Shown piece after piece: positions 53,682-63,461 of a stretch of DNA of 64,000 bases. Made by a program: the position numbers and the translations under genes. The notes under the pieces are model-generated. The model had not been told where the DNA came from, did not search any database, and saw only the letters and a list, made by a program, of their open reading frames with translations. The stretch covers positions 62,001 through 126,000 of the forward strand of contig NZ_JAUYNV010000005.1 of the NCBI RefSeq assembly GCF_030698125.1, given 5' to 3'. How positions within the stretch are numbered: the first letter of the stretch is position 1; each line of letters opens with the position of its first letter. The DNA is from Methyloversatilis sp. Lineage in GTDB: Bacteria; Pseudomonadota; Gammaproteobacteria; Burkholderiales; Rhodocyclaceae.

Positions 53682-54851
53682 ATGGAGACAATCGTGTTCC
53701 GAAAGCTCTGTCATGCAGGCTATACCGTAGGCGCCGTAATCGCAGGTGTATGGATGATCTGGCCCGTCGACGTTCCGCCTTGGGTGCGTATGGCATCTGG
53801 TGTCGGGATCTCCGCACTGCTGCTTGCTTCCGGATGGTGCATGTCTCCCATGCGCATGTCTGGCGCGGCCATGAATAAACCTGCGGAGCCGGTCGGGCCC
53901 GATCCGCTGATACGAGACATGCGCGACAGCCTGTTGCTGGTTTCAGAAACCGCCGCACCGATCTGGTCGCGCCAGATTGGCGTCGTGCGCAAGCAGGCGG
54001 AGGGCGCGATTGGCGAGTTGATCGAGCACTTCTCGGGTTTGGTCACAAGACTCGAGGCAGCCGTCGCTGCTTCATCGAGCACCGGCTTGTCGGGTGACCA
54101 TGTCGGTGTTGACGTCGTGATCAAGACGTCACAGCGCGAACTGTCCGCCGTGCTCGACGGCATTTCCGGTGCGCTTGGAGAGAAAACCGTTGTTCTGACC
54201 CAGATACGCGAGCTGGCGAGTTACGCCGATGATCTTCTTGGCATGGCTGCGTCAGTCCAGAAACTGGCGGACCAGACCAACCTGCTTGCGCTGAATGCGG
54301 CGATAGAAGCTGCGCGCGCAGGCGAAGCCGGACGGGGCTTTGCAGTGGTAGCCGACGAGGTGCGGAAGTTGTCGACCGCTTCGGGTACCACCGGCAAGCA
54401 GATCGCCGATAAGGCAAGGCTGGTGAGCGAAGCCATCGTCGCTTCGGCCCGGCTGGTCGAAAGCTCAACCAGTCGCGACTTTGCTTCGTTTCAGTCATCC
54501 GAGGCCAGCATCAAGACGGTACTCGGTGAGTTCTCAGGCGTGCTCGATTCGCTGGCGCGGACCAACGCTGTGTTGTGTGAGCAGGCGGAAGGCATTCGGC
54601 AGGAAATTGAAGCCACGCTCCCAGCGCTGCAGTTTCAGGACCGGATTGATCAGGTATTGGCGCACGTCTGCGAAAGCATGAGCGAGCTGGGCGAGTTGGT
54701 TGGTGCGACGCCCGACGGACACGCTCCCGACCTGCGACCGCTGATCGACCATCTTGAAAGCAGCTACACCACAGCCGAAGAACGCGTCAATCACACAGGT
54801 GGTGGCGCTGCCCACGCAGGCGCATCGGCGCAAGCGCTTGTCTTCTTCTGA
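53682..54851 (+). CDS. MCP-like chemotaxis transducer with short membrane anchor
   Basis: A 389-residue protein. Two closely spaced N-terminal helices ([28 protein letters not shown]) leave almost no periplasmic sensor. The signalling tip is recognisable: [40 protein letters not shown]. The cytoplasmic bundle is shorter than in normal receptors. A final segment ([20 protein letters not shown]) resembles the CheZ-like/DUF tail of similar betaproteobacterial proteins. The ATG at 53682 has GAGG at 53670. First gene of the chemosensory operon. Confidence 0.85.
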   Translation: METIVFRKLCHAGYTVGAVIAGVWMIWPVDVPPWVRMASGVGISALLLASGWCMSPMRMSGAAMNKPAEPVGPDPLIRDMRDSLLLVSETAAPIWSRQIGVVRKQAEGAIGELIEHFSGLVTRLEAAVAASSSTGLSGDHVGVDVVIKTSQRELSAVLDGISGALGEKTVVLTQIRELASYADDLLGMAASVQKLADQTNLLALNAAIEAARAGEAGRGFAVVADEVRKLSTASGTTGKQIADKARLVSEAIVASARLVESSTSRDFASFQSSEASIKTVLGEFSGVLDSLARTNAVLCEQAEGIRQEIEATLPALQFQDRIDQVLAHVCESMSELGELVGATPDGHAPDLRPLIDHLESSYTTAEERVNHTGGGAAHAGASAQALVFF

Positions 54852-54969
54852 CCTTGCGGCGCCCGTGCGCCGCAAAAGGGAAGATTGCCGGAGTGAGTGC
54901 ACGGCGGGTAGCCAGGATTCTTGTCCGGACTACGCAGCAACAACACTGTCGCAGAAGAGGGAGAAACGA

Positions 54970-55338
54970 ATGGGCAAGAACATTCTGATTGTCGATGACT
55001 CGTCATCGTTGCGCCAGGTGGTGAGCTTGGCGCTAACGAGGGCCGGCTATGAAGTGATGGAAGCGGGCGACGGCCAGGACGCGCTGGACAAGTTGGACGG
55101 ACGCAAGATCAACTTGATCATCAGTGACGTGAACATGCCCCGCATGGATGGCATCACTTTCGTCACGCAACTGAAGCAGAACCAGCGCTACAAATTTACG
55201 CCGGTGATCATGCTCACGACCGAAGGACAGGATGCCAAGAAGGAACAGGGGCGAGCGGCCGGTGCCAAGGCCTGGATCATGAAACCTTTCAGCCCGCCCA
55301 TCCTGCTCGATGCGGTGGCGAAGCTGATCCTTCCCTGA
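54970..55338 (+). CDS. cheY: CheY-like single-domain response regulator
   Basis: A 122-residue receiver: ILIVDDSSSLRQVV (acidic pair), LIISDVNMPRMDGITFV (acceptor Asp), MLTTEG (Thr switch) and KAWIMKPFSP (Lys). It has no output domain. AGAGGGAGAAACGA precedes the ATG. Most likely phosphorylated by the CheA encoded just downstream. Confidence 0.93.
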   Translation: MGKNILIVDDSSSLRQVVSLALTRAGYEVMEAGDGQDALDKLDGRKINLIISDVNMPRMDGITFVTQLKQNQRYKFTPVIMLTTEGQDAKKEQGRAAGAKAWIMKPFSPPILLDAVAKLILP

Positions 55339-55346
55339 GGTGTGCC

Positions 55347-55661
55347 ATGAATCAGATCTTTGAGCTTCCCGCAGAACTCAGCATCTACACGGTTGCAGAC
55401 ACGCACCGACGACTGCAGGTTTGGCTTGGACAGCAGATAGACAGCGCGGCAGCCCAGTTGCAGCTTCTGGCACACGGCGTCGAAGAGATCGACGGTGCCG
55501 GCTTTCAGTTGCTTGGCGCGCTGGCCAATAGTGTTGCCGCGCTCGGCGTTCCGTTGCGCGTGGTGGCGCCGAGCCGGACCTTCGTCGAAACGAGTGCCAC
55601 GCTCGGCTGCATCGACTGGTTCGATGTCACCGAACAGGCTGCGGCCAGGGAGGTTGCATGA
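55347..55661 (+). CDS. STAS-domain protein
   Basis: A 104-residue STAS (anti-sigma antagonist-like) protein: FELPAELSIYTVADTHRRL, LLAHGVEEIDGAGFQLLGALANSV and LRVVAPSRTFVE. The Ser or Thr of the usual D-S/T-x-G motif appears as IDGAG, so phosphorylation at that point is doubtful. It lies between cheY and cheA with tight spacing and overlaps the cheA start, as in some beta- and gammaproteobacterial chemosensory clusters. Confidence 0.82.
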   Translation: MNQIFELPAELSIYTVADTHRRLQVWLGQQIDSAAAQLQLLAHGVEEIDGAGFQLLGALANSVAALGVPLRVVAPSRTFVETSATLGCIDWFDVTEQAAAREVA

Positions 55662-57913
55662 AGCGCACCCAGCAAGAAAGCGACCAGAGCTTCATCGCCG
55701 AAGCGATGCCGGCATTCATCAGCGAGGCGCGCGAACAGCTGGAAAACATCGAGCAACTGTTGCTGCAGCTCGAAGAGAACCCGCAGGATCGCGATTTGCT
55801 GGACGCATTGTTCCGCTGCGCGCATACGGTGAAGGGTTCGGCCGGCATTTTCGGGCTGATGCAACTTGTCGAATTCGCGCATCACGTGGAAACGCTGCTC
55901 GATCGCATGCGTGAAGGCCACATCAGGCTCGACCCGTCGCTCAGCACGCTGCTTCTGCAGTGCAACGATCAGATCCTGCATCTGGTGGATATTGCAAGCA
56001 ATCCTTCTCTTGAAAGCGACGAGTACATTGCCGAACGCGCCGACCTGGTGTGCCGCTTGCTGGCGGCCGTCGGCAACAGTCAGCCGGTCCCGGCAAGTGC
56101 CGGTCAGGAGACATGCGTGTCGGGCGCTGCAGTGCCGGCGGGAGGCCGCTGGCATGTGTCGGCCGAATTCGGCACCGAGTGCATGCGTAACGGCATGGAT
56201 CCGCTCGGCATCGTGCGCTACCTGGGCACGCTGGGCGAAGTGGTCGCGATTACATGCGATCGCTCAAGTATTCCTTCGCTGGCTGAGCTCGACCCCGAAT
56301 CATGTCATCTGGTCGTGGGGGTCGGGCTGGTCACAGAGGCTACGAAGGAAGAAATCGAAGGTGCATTCAGTTTCGTGAAGGACGACTGTCGGCTGCGACT
56401 GATTGCGCCTTCGGCTTCCCTCGAACACTTCGTAACGCTGCTCGACGAGATGCCCGATCACCCCCAACTCGGTCAGTTGCTGGTGAACATCGGCGCTGTC
56501 ACGCAGGCGCAGCTCGACGCCGGCCTGCGGCAGCAATCCGCACTGCGGGCCGGTGGTGACGACGCTCCCCGGCTGGGCGATGTGCTGCAGGTGAGCGCCG
56601 GCGTGGCGCCGGAGATCGTGGCGGCGGCGGTCAGCAAGCAGCAGCGCCAGCGCGAAGCGGGGCCAGACGACAACCGCTGTATCCGGGTGCAGGCTGATCG
56701 CCTCGATGTCGTGATCAACCTGCTGGGCGAACTCGTGATTGCAGGCGCCGGTGCATCGCTGCTGGCGCGTCAGACACGCCACAGCGGGCTGACTGAAGCC
56801 AGTCAGCACATGAGTCGGCTGATCGAGGAAATCCGCAACGGCACCTTGCAGTTGCGCATGGTGCCAATCGGCGAAACCTTCAGTCGTTTCCGCCGCGTGG
56901 TGCGCGATACAGCCTCGCAGCTGGGCAAGGACGTGATACTGGAAATAGAGGGCGCGGATACCGAACTCGACAAGTCCGTGGTCGAAAAGATCGCGGATCC
57001 GCTCATGCATCTGGTGCGCAACGGGCTCGATCACGGGCTTGAAACCCCCGAGCAACGGGAATTGGCTGGCAAGCCTCGACAGGGCAGGCTTGTGCTCAGC
57101 GCGCGGCACGAATCCGGCAGTATCCTGATCCGCATCCGCGATGATGGCCGCGGCATCGACCGCAGTCGGGTGCTCAAGCGTGCGTGGGAGCGCGGCCTCG
57201 TCGACGTCGATGTGACACCGTCAGATGCCGACATTCTCAAACTCATTTTTGCGCCGGGTTTCTCGACCGCCGAGCAGGTGACCAACCTGTCCGGCCGCGG
57301 CGTCGGCATGGACGTGGTGCGCAAGAACATCGAGGCGCTGCGCGGCACCGTGGACGTGAGCAGCCAGTTAGGCCACGGCACGGTGATCGACATCCGGTTG
57401 CCGCTCACACTGGCCATTATCGACGGCTTTCTTGTGGCTGTCGGTAGTTCCAAATTCGTGCTGCCGCTGGAAGCAGTGGTCGAAGTGATCGAAGGCCGAG
57501 ACCCGAACGAACTGCTGACGATGCCCGACAAACGAGGCGGCTTCTGCGTGCCCCTGCGCGGAGAACTGCTGCCGGTTGTCAGCTTGCGCCAGCTCTACGC
57601 GCTGCAGGGCGAAGCCCCTGAACGCGTAAGCATCGTCGTAGTGCGTGCCGGCGATCGAAGCTATGGCATCGAGGTCGACATGCTGCTCGGGCAGCACCAG
57701 ACGGTCATCAAACCGCTGGGCCGGATGTTCCGCACGCTTCGTGGCATCTCGGGCTCGTCGATTCTCGGCAACGGCGAAGTCGCCCTGATCTTCGACGTGC
57801 CTTCCCTGGGTCTACTGGCGGCCGAGCCGCCACGGATAAACACGCGCGGTGCGCGCGAAACAGCCTTTCCGGGCCGTTCAATCCATTCATCTACAGAAGG
57901 ACAATCATCATGA
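55658..57913 (+). CDS. cheA: chemotaxis histidine kinase CheA
   Basis: A 751-residue kinase. Hpt P1 with the phospho-His in AHTVKGSAG, a long variable region (about 130-340) in place of a clear P2, a dimerisation helix pair ([33 protein letters not shown]), HATPase ([34 protein letters not shown]) and a CheW-like C-terminal domain ([20 protein letters not shown]). The middle segment [20 protein letters not shown] looks like an inserted small domain. ATGA overlaps at both ends. Confidence 0.94.
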   Translation: MKRTQQESDQSFIAEAMPAFISEAREQLENIEQLLLQLEENPQDRDLLDALFRCAHTVKGSAGIFGLMQLVEFAHHVETLLDRMREGHIRLDPSLSTLLLQCNDQILHLVDIASNPSLESDEYIAERADLVCRLLAAVGNSQPVPASAGQETCVSGAAVPAGGRWHVSAEFGTECMRNGMDPLGIVRYLGTLGEVVAITCDRSSIPSLAELDPESCHLVVGVGLVTEATKEEIEGAFSFVKDDCRLRLIAPSASLEHFVTLLDEMPDHPQLGQLLVNIGAVTQAQLDAGLRQQSALRAGGDDAPRLGDVLQVSAGVAPEIVAAAVSKQQRQREAGPDDNRCIRVQADRLDVVINLLGELVIAGAGASLLARQTRHSGLTEASQHMSRLIEEIRNGTLQLRMVPIGETFSRFRRVVRDTASQLGKDVILEIEGADTELDKSVVEKIADPLMHLVRNGLDHGLETPEQRELAGKPRQGRLVLSARHESGSILIRIRDDGRGIDRSRVLKRAWERGLVDVDVTPSDADILKLIFAPGFSTAEQVTNLSGRGVGMDVVRKNIEALRGTVDVSSQLGHGTVIDIRLPLTLAIIDGFLVAVGSSKFVLPLEAVVEVIEGRDPNELLTMPDKRGGFCVPLRGELLPVVSLRQLYALQGEAPERVSIVVVRAGDRSYGIEVDMLLGQHQTVIKPLGRMFRTLRGISGSSILGNGEVALIFDVPSLGLLAAEPPRINTRGARETAFPGRSIHSSTEGQSS

Positions 57914-59931
57914 CCGAGAACAGCACTTCATGGATCGCGCGCATGGTCGCGGGTACGGAGCTGAAGCAGGCTTCCCGACAACTGCTGCAGGAACAGGATG
58001 CGCGCCAGAAGGCGGAGGCGGCGCTCGCAGAACTGCGAAGCCGACTGGCTTCCGTAGAGTCGGAGCTGCGCGTGCGCACCGATATCATGAATGTCACCAG
58101 CATTGTGTCCGAGTCGGACAAAAAGGGCGACATCGTGAGCATCAATGAGAAGTTCTGCGAAGTGTCGAAGTACAGCAAAGAAGAACTGCTGGGCAAGCCG
58201 CACAACACGACGCGGCACCCCGACATGCCAAAGGAGACGTTCAAGCAGCTTTGGTCCACCATCGGTCACGGTGAAATGTTCCGCGGCATCATCAAGAACC
58301 GCGCCAAGGACGGTACGCCCTATTACGTCGATGCCGTGATCGCCCCCATCATGGGCGACAACGGAAAGCCCGTGAAATATCTCGGTGTGCGCTACGACAT
58401 CACCGAAGCCGAACTGGAACGTCAGAACGCGCGCGGCGTGCTGGGCGCCATCGATGAGTCGTACGCCTACATCGAATTCGATCTCGGCGGACATGTGCTG
58501 CATGCCAACAGGAATTTCCTGCAGGTGCTCGGCTACCAGCTCGACGAGGTGGTCGGCAGGCATCACCGCATGTTTGTCGAGTCGGCGTTCGCCGCCTCGC
58601 CCGCCTACAGTCAGTTCTGGCGTGACTTGAACGACGGCAAGCCGCAGAGCGACGTGTTCAAGCGCATTACCAAAGCCGGTCAGGAAGTATGGATCCAGGC
58701 GGTGTACGCGTCGGTGAAGGACGAAATGGGGCGAGTCAAGAAAGTCGTGAAGATCGCGACTGACGTGACCGCGCAGGTCAATGCCGCCAACATGCTTGCC
58801 AGCGCGGTGGAACAGGCGCAGCAGGTGACTTCGGCGGCGCAGACCGGTGACCTTTCGAAGCGCATTCCGATCGAAGGGAAGAGCGGACCGACCCGTGAAC
58901 TGTGCGAAGGGGTCAACGCGCTGATGGAAACCATGTCGGTGATCTTTGCCGATATCGGACGCGTGTTCGGGGCGTTGTCGGCGGGTGACTTGAGCCAGCG
59001 TATCACGCGCGATTCGCAAGGCATTTTCGAACAGGTGAAGAACGACGCCAACAGCACAAGCGAGAAGTTGGCCGGCATCATTGAGGAAGTGCGCGCCGCA
59101 TCCGATGCACTGACCGGTGCCGCCGGGCAGGTCAGCGCTACCGCGCAATCGCTGTCGCAGGCGGCCAGCGAACAGGCCGCCTCGGTGGAAGAGACCACGG
59201 CCTCGATAGAACAGATGTCGGCGTCGATCTCGCAGAACAGCGACAATGCCAAGGTGACCGACGGCATGGCAACCAAGGCTGCAAACGAAGCGGGCGAGGG
59301 CGGTGAGGCCGTCACGCTCACAGTCAAGGCGATGAAGCAGATTGCTTCAAAGATCAGCATCGTTGATGACATTGCCTACCAGACCAACCTGCTGGCGCTC
59401 AATGCCGCCATCGAGGCGGCGCGCGCTGGCGAGCACGGCAAGGGCTTCGCGGTCGTGGCAGCCGAAGTGCGAAAACTGGCCGAACGCAGTCAGGAGGCCG
59501 CCAAGGAAATCGGCGATCTTGCGGGTGACAGCGTGTCGACTGCGGAACGCGCGGGCAAGCTGCTCGACGAGATCGTGCCTTCCATCCGGCGCACATCGGA
59601 TCTTGTACAGGAGATTTCTGCCGCGTCCGGCGAACAGAGTTCCGCCGTCACGCAGATCGGCGGCGCCATGGGTCAGCTCAGCAAGGCGACCCAGCAGAAT
59701 GCTTCGGCTTCCGAAGAACTGGCCGCTACATCGGAAGAACTTTCCGGGCAGGCCGAACAGCTGCAGCAGGCCATCAGCTTCTTCAATCTGGGTGAGACCG
59801 CTAGAGCCCCCTCACGCACGCTTCGCGGCGAGCCGGAAGCAACGCGCCAGCGCGCGCGCGAATTACCCGCGCTCGGCATGGTGGCCGCGAACTCGCTGCG
59901 CAGCGGTGGCAAGAATTTCCATCCCTTCTGA
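57910..59931 (+). CDS. soluble PAS-PAS methyl-accepting chemotaxis protein
   Basis: A 673-residue transducer with no membrane segment. An N-terminal coiled coil ([20 protein letters not shown]) leads to two Aer-like PAS domains ([20 protein letters not shown] with TTRHPDMP; and [20 protein letters not shown]), a HAMP-like linker ([12 protein letters not shown] and [12 protein letters not shown]), and the signalling domain with [21 protein letters not shown] and [18 protein letters not shown]. Aer-type PAS domains usually sense redox or ligand state in the cytoplasm. It overlaps cheA by 4 bp. Confidence 0.92.
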   Translation: MTENSTSWIARMVAGTELKQASRQLLQEQDARQKAEAALAELRSRLASVESELRVRTDIMNVTSIVSESDKKGDIVSINEKFCEVSKYSKEELLGKPHNTTRHPDMPKETFKQLWSTIGHGEMFRGIIKNRAKDGTPYYVDAVIAPIMGDNGKPVKYLGVRYDITEAELERQNARGVLGAIDESYAYIEFDLGGHVLHANRNFLQVLGYQLDEVVGRHHRMFVESAFAASPAYSQFWRDLNDGKPQSDVFKRITKAGQEVWIQAVYASVKDEMGRVKKVVKIATDVTAQVNAANMLASAVEQAQQVTSAAQTGDLSKRIPIEGKSGPTRELCEGVNALMETMSVIFADIGRVFGALSAGDLSQRITRDSQGIFEQVKNDANSTSEKLAGIIEEVRAASDALTGAAGQVSATAQSLSQAASEQAASVEETTASIEQMSASISQNSDNAKVTDGMATKAANEAGEGGEAVTLTVKAMKQIASKISIVDDIAYQTNLLALNAAIEAARAGEHGKGFAVVAAEVRKLAERSQEAAKEIGDLAGDSVSTAERAGKLLDEIVPSIRRTSDLVQEISAASGEQSSAVTQIGGAMGQLSKATQQNASASEELAATSEELSGQAEQLQQAISFFNLGETARAPSRTLRGEPEATRQRARELPALGMVAANSLRSGGKNFHPF

Positions 59932-59958
59932 GCGTCGCCCGAAACCGAGGACATCATC

Positions 59959-60480
59959 ATGAATTCCGACAAGCCAATCGATGCGTCCGCCCAGACGCAG
60001 GCTTCAGCTCAGTTCCTTACCTTTCTGCTGGCCGATGGCGTTTATGGCATGGACATCGCAACGGTGCGCGAAATCATCCAGCACGGCCAGATGACCTCGG
60101 TGCCGCTGATGCCCGACTTTGTGCGCGGCGTCATAAACCTGCGCGGTGCTGTGGTGCCAGTCATCGACCTGCAGGCGCGGCTGGGCAAGGCTCCAGCCGT
60201 GGTGGGCAAGAAGACCTGTATCGTCATTTTCGATGCTCAGCGGGATGGTGAACGCGTCGAGCTGGGCCTGATGGTCGACGCGGTCAGCGAGGTCATTGAA
60301 ATCCCGTTCAGCCAGATCGAGCCGGGCCCGTCCTTCGGCAGCGCGGTGCGGCGCGAATTCATCAAGGGCATGGGCAAGCTTGGCGGACGTTTCGTCATCC
60401 TTCTCGACCCCGAGCGCGCCCTGGATGTCGAAGAAATGGCCGATCTGGTCGAACGTTCGCAGGATGAAGCCGTTGTCTGA
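59959..60480 (+). CDS. cheW: chemotaxis coupling protein CheW
   Basis: A 173-residue coupling protein linking transducer and CheA: FLTFLLADGVYGMDIATVREII, MPDFVRGVINLRGAVVPVIDL, LGLMVDAVSEVIEI and FVILLDPERAL. Complete. It overlaps cheR by 17 bp. Confidence 0.94.
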   Translation: MNSDKPIDASAQTQASAQFLTFLLADGVYGMDIATVREIIQHGQMTSVPLMPDFVRGVINLRGAVVPVIDLQARLGKAPAVVGKKTCIVIFDAQRDGERVELGLMVDAVSEVIEIPFSQIEPGPSFGSAVRREFIKGMGKLGGRFVILLDPERALDVEEMADLVERSQDEAVV

Positions 60481-61285
60481 GCTCAGCGATGCAACTTTCC
60501 AGCGGATCAGCGCGATCATGTACGACGCCGTTGGCCTGTCGTTCGCGGACAACAAGCGCTCGCTGATTTCGTCGCGACTGGCCGGGCGCATTCAGCGCCT
60601 CGGCCTGCCGGGTTTCGAAGCCTACGCGGAGTTGCTTGCTCAGCCGGACGAGGTCATCGAATTCCAGATGGCGGTCGATCTGCTCACCACGAACGAAACC
60701 TATTTCTTCCGCGAGCCGAAGCATTTCGAACTGCTGGCGAACGAGGTTTCAGCCGCACGCTCGCGAACGCCGCTTGCAGTGTGGAGCGCTGCGTCATCCT
60801 TTGGTGACGAGGCATACAGCATTGCCATGCTGTTTTCCGATCTGCAGCAGATCGGCAAGGTGGCCCCCAATTGGGCGGTGTTGGGAACAGACATCAGCCA
60901 TCGTGTGCTGCAGGCTGCCAGCGAAGCGGTCTATCCGGAAGATCGCTTGCGCTATGTCGAGCCAGCGCGCCTGAAGCGATACTGTCTCAGGGGGGATGGG
61001 GCTAATGAGGGTCTGGTGATGGTAAACGACGCGGTACGCAAGCACGTGACGTTCGGTCAGCTGAACCTCACACGCGATTTCGAAGGCATCGGACCCTTCG
61101 ATGTGGTGTTCCTGCGCAACGTTCTCATCTATTTCGACGGTCCCACCAAGATCGAGGTGGTGGACCGCGTGCTGCGCACGCTCAAGCCGGGCGGCCTGTT
61201 CTTCATGGGCACGGCCGAAGGCCGCGTCAATTGCGCGACGCCGCTCAAGTCACTGGCACCGGGTGCGTTCCGGAAGCTGCCATGA
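60464..61285 (+). CDS. cheR: chemotaxis receptor methyltransferase CheR
   Basis: A 273-residue SAM-dependent methyltransferase acting on MCP glutamates. The N-terminal helical domain (FQRISAIMYDAVGLSFADNKRSLISSRL) and motif LTTNETYFFRE are typical, then WSAASSFGDEAYSIAM, LGTDISHRVL and VVFLRNVLIYFD. The usual CSSGEEPYS is here AASSFGDEAYS, losing the Cys and a Gly-Glu pair order, which is unusual but seen in paralogues. Start ATG 60464, or TTG 60473. Confidence 0.9.
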   Translation: MKPLSELSDATFQRISAIMYDAVGLSFADNKRSLISSRLAGRIQRLGLPGFEAYAELLAQPDEVIEFQMAVDLLTTNETYFFREPKHFELLANEVSAARSRTPLAVWSAASSFGDEAYSIAMLFSDLQQIGKVAPNWAVLGTDISHRVLQAASEAVYPEDRLRYVEPARLKRYCLRGDGANEGLVMVNDAVRKHVTFGQLNLTRDFEGIGPFDVVFLRNVLIYFDGPTKIEVVDRVLRTLKPGGLFFMGTAEGRVNCATPLKSLAPGAFRKLP

Positions 61286-61833
61286 ATGCCTTGCCAACCG
61301 CCCTGAACGCGGCGACTCACACCTTCGCGCTCAGCGCGCCGGATGTCCTGGTTCTGCATCCGGGAGACGTCGCACTGGTTTTTGCCGGCGATCGTGTCGA
61401 GACCCTTCTCGGGTCATGCGTCGCGGTGATCCTTACCGACCCGCGGCGGACGGTGGCGGTCATGTGCCACATCGTGCATTCAATGAATCCGCCACCCGGA
61501 AGGGGCTGTGACGCACGTTTCGCCAGCCCGGCGATAGATGCCGCCTGTGCCCTGCTGCACAGTGTCGGCATCGTGCCCGCGCGATGCGAAGCCTACCTCT
61601 ACGGCGGTGGCAACATGTTTCCAGCGCACCCAACAGCGCGCCAGGTGGGCGCTGAGAATGTTCGCTGGGCAGAGGCCTTTCTTTCCCGGCACGAGGTGCG
61701 CGTATGCGCCAAGTCCGTCGGCGGTGCGGCATACCGAAGGATTGGCTGGACGGTCGGCGCAGGCGAACCCGCAGTGATATCGGTGGCCGTGGCGCATGGT
61801 GCCGATGCTGCGCTGCCCACCTTCTCGGGATAG
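61282..61833 (+). CDS. cheD: chemoreceptor glutamine deamidase CheD
   Basis: A 183-residue CheD. The catalytic Cys is in ETLLGSCVAVIL, the His in VMCHIVHSM, and GGGNMF follows in the third motif. It deamidates receptor glutamines and often balances CheC-type phosphatases, but no cheC is seen here. ATGA overlaps the cheR stop; cheB starts 6 bp after its stop. Confidence 0.92.
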   Translation: MNALPTALNAATHTFALSAPDVLVLHPGDVALVFAGDRVETLLGSCVAVILTDPRRTVAVMCHIVHSMNPPPGRGCDARFASPAIDAACALLHSVGIVPARCEAYLYGGGNMFPAHPTARQVGAENVRWAEAFLSRHEVRVCAKSVGGAAYRRIGWTVGAGEPAVISVAVAHGADAALPTFSG

Positions 61834-61839
61834 ACATCA

Positions 61840-62922
61840 ATGGAATCCATAAAGGTATTCGTCGTGGACGATTCGGCCGTAGTGCGTCAGACCATTACGC
61901 ACATGTTGAGCGGGAGCAGCGAGATCGAAGTCATCGCCACTGCGCCCAATCCGCTCATTGCATTGCAGACGCTCAAGAAGATCCGTCCCGACGTGATGTT
62001 GCTCGACATCGAAATGCCGGGTATGGACGGACTGACCTTCCTGCGCCAGATCATGAGCAGTGACCCGATTCCGACCGTCATCTGCTCGACGCTGGGCACC
62101 GACGGCAGCAAGGTGGCGCTCGAAGCCCTCGCAGCGGGTGCCGTTGCAGTCGTCCCCAAGCCCAAGCTCGGACTCAAGCAGTTTCTTGAGGACTCGCGGC
62201 GTGAAATGATCCAGACGCTAAAGGCGGCGGCGCGATCGCGCCCACGTTCCCGCGTTGCGCAGGCGACCACTGCTTCCGCAATTCCGGATTACGGCACGCG
62301 GGCGGTGCCGCAGCGCGCGGTTCCGGCGCCGTCGGTGCATGCACTGGCTGTCAACAAGCCTGTTGTAATTGGCAGCTCGACCGGCGGCACACAGGCGCTC
62401 GAAGAGGTGCTCACGGCCCTTCCTCCCCATGCACCGGGCATTGCGATTGCGCAGCACATGCCCGAGAAATTCACGGCGATGTACGCCGAACGGTTGAACG
62501 GACTCTGCGCCATCCATGTGCGTGAGGCGCGGGACGGTGATCGGCTCGAGCGCGGCCTCGCCCTGATTGCGCCCGGTGGCCGCCATATGCAACTGCGCAA
62601 GGCGGGCGGGCAGTATTTTGTGGTGGTGGCGGACGGCCCGCCCGTAAACCGCCATAAGCCGTCAGTCGATGTACTGTTCCGCTCGGCGGCAGACTGTGCC
62701 GGTCGAGACGTGCTGGGGATGATCCTCACCGGCATGGGCGACGATGGCGCCCGTGGCATGAAACAGTTGCATGACGGCGGCGCGCGCACGATCGCTCAGA
62801 ACGAAGAAACCTGCGTCGTTTTCGGCATGCCGAAAGAAGCGATCATGCTGCGGGCAGTCGACGAAGTTTTACCGTTGAATCAGATGGCGCGGGCCATCCT
62901 GCAGTTCGACGCACGCGCCTGA
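61840..62922 (+). CDS. cheB: chemotaxis methylesterase CheB
   Basis: A 360-residue response-regulator methylesterase. Receiver: VFVVDDSAVVRQ, VMLLDIEMPGMDGLTFL, VPKPK. Esterase: catalytic Ser in IGSSTGGTQALEEVL, His in IAIAQHMPEKFTAMY, and Asp in GMGDDGARGMKQLH. Closes the chemosensory operon. Confidence 0.95.
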   Translation: MESIKVFVVDDSAVVRQTITHMLSGSSEIEVIATAPNPLIALQTLKKIRPDVMLLDIEMPGMDGLTFLRQIMSSDPIPTVICSTLGTDGSKVALEALAAGAVAVVPKPKLGLKQFLEDSRREMIQTLKAAARSRPRSRVAQATTASAIPDYGTRAVPQRAVPAPSVHALAVNKPVVIGSSTGGTQALEEVLTALPPHAPGIAIAQHMPEKFTAMYAERLNGLCAIHVREARDGDRLERGLALIAPGGRHMQLRKAGGQYFVVVADGPPVNRHKPSVDVLFRSAADCAGRDVLGMILTGMGDDGARGMKQLHDGGARTIAQNEETCVVFGMPKEAIMLRAVDEVLPLNQMARAILQFDARA

Positions 62923-63461
62923 GACGCTGTCAGCACCCTGCTGTAACTGGATGGCCTCGCCCGGTGTCCTGTTGCAGCGCACAGCCGGAACTCGCGCGGG
63001 CGCGTTTTTCCGAAACGGATGACGAAATGTGAGATCGCGGCCGACAAGAGCGGGGATTCCAGTGGCCCCGGTACCCGGTTTCGATAAAACCGGTGTAAGG
63101 GAATCCCTAGTCGCTTGCGGATTTACTGATTACTCCCGACGGACTTTCCTGATATAGAGTGGCTCGAACGCATTAATTATATTCATGAATGGTTGAGATA
63201 TTGCGATCGCATACAAATCCTGAATCGACGTACTCCGTGCGCAACGAACCAGGCGACATCATTGCTGCATGCGCGGCGAAAGTGCTTTCTTCTGAAGAAA
63301 AGGCGTCGAGTTTGAGCATGGACGATTCGCTATTTTGAGACAGGTTATGTTGGATTCGGAGCCTGGACGAGGCAGGCAGGTCGGCGCCTCGTCGATATGG
63401 CTATGCGGTCAGGAAGCGCACGCAATCTCCACTTGAAGAACCGCAGTAAAGGAATCGAATC
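62923..63461. promoter_or_regulatory. gene-free region with regulatory module B
   Basis: A 539 bp stretch with no supported gene. A short hairpin CGCG-CGGG-CGCG with TTTTT (62993-63009) may end the che operon. A 7 bp hairpin (63075-63093) precedes the palindrome AGGGA-A-TCCCT (63098-63108). From its TCCCT arm, TCCTGATATAGAGTG follows after 43 bp (63147-63161), and then a segment (63173-63195) with ATTCATGAATGGTTG. These blocks repeat module A at 51144-51247. AAAGGA at 63448-63453 serves the next gene. Confidence 0.6.
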
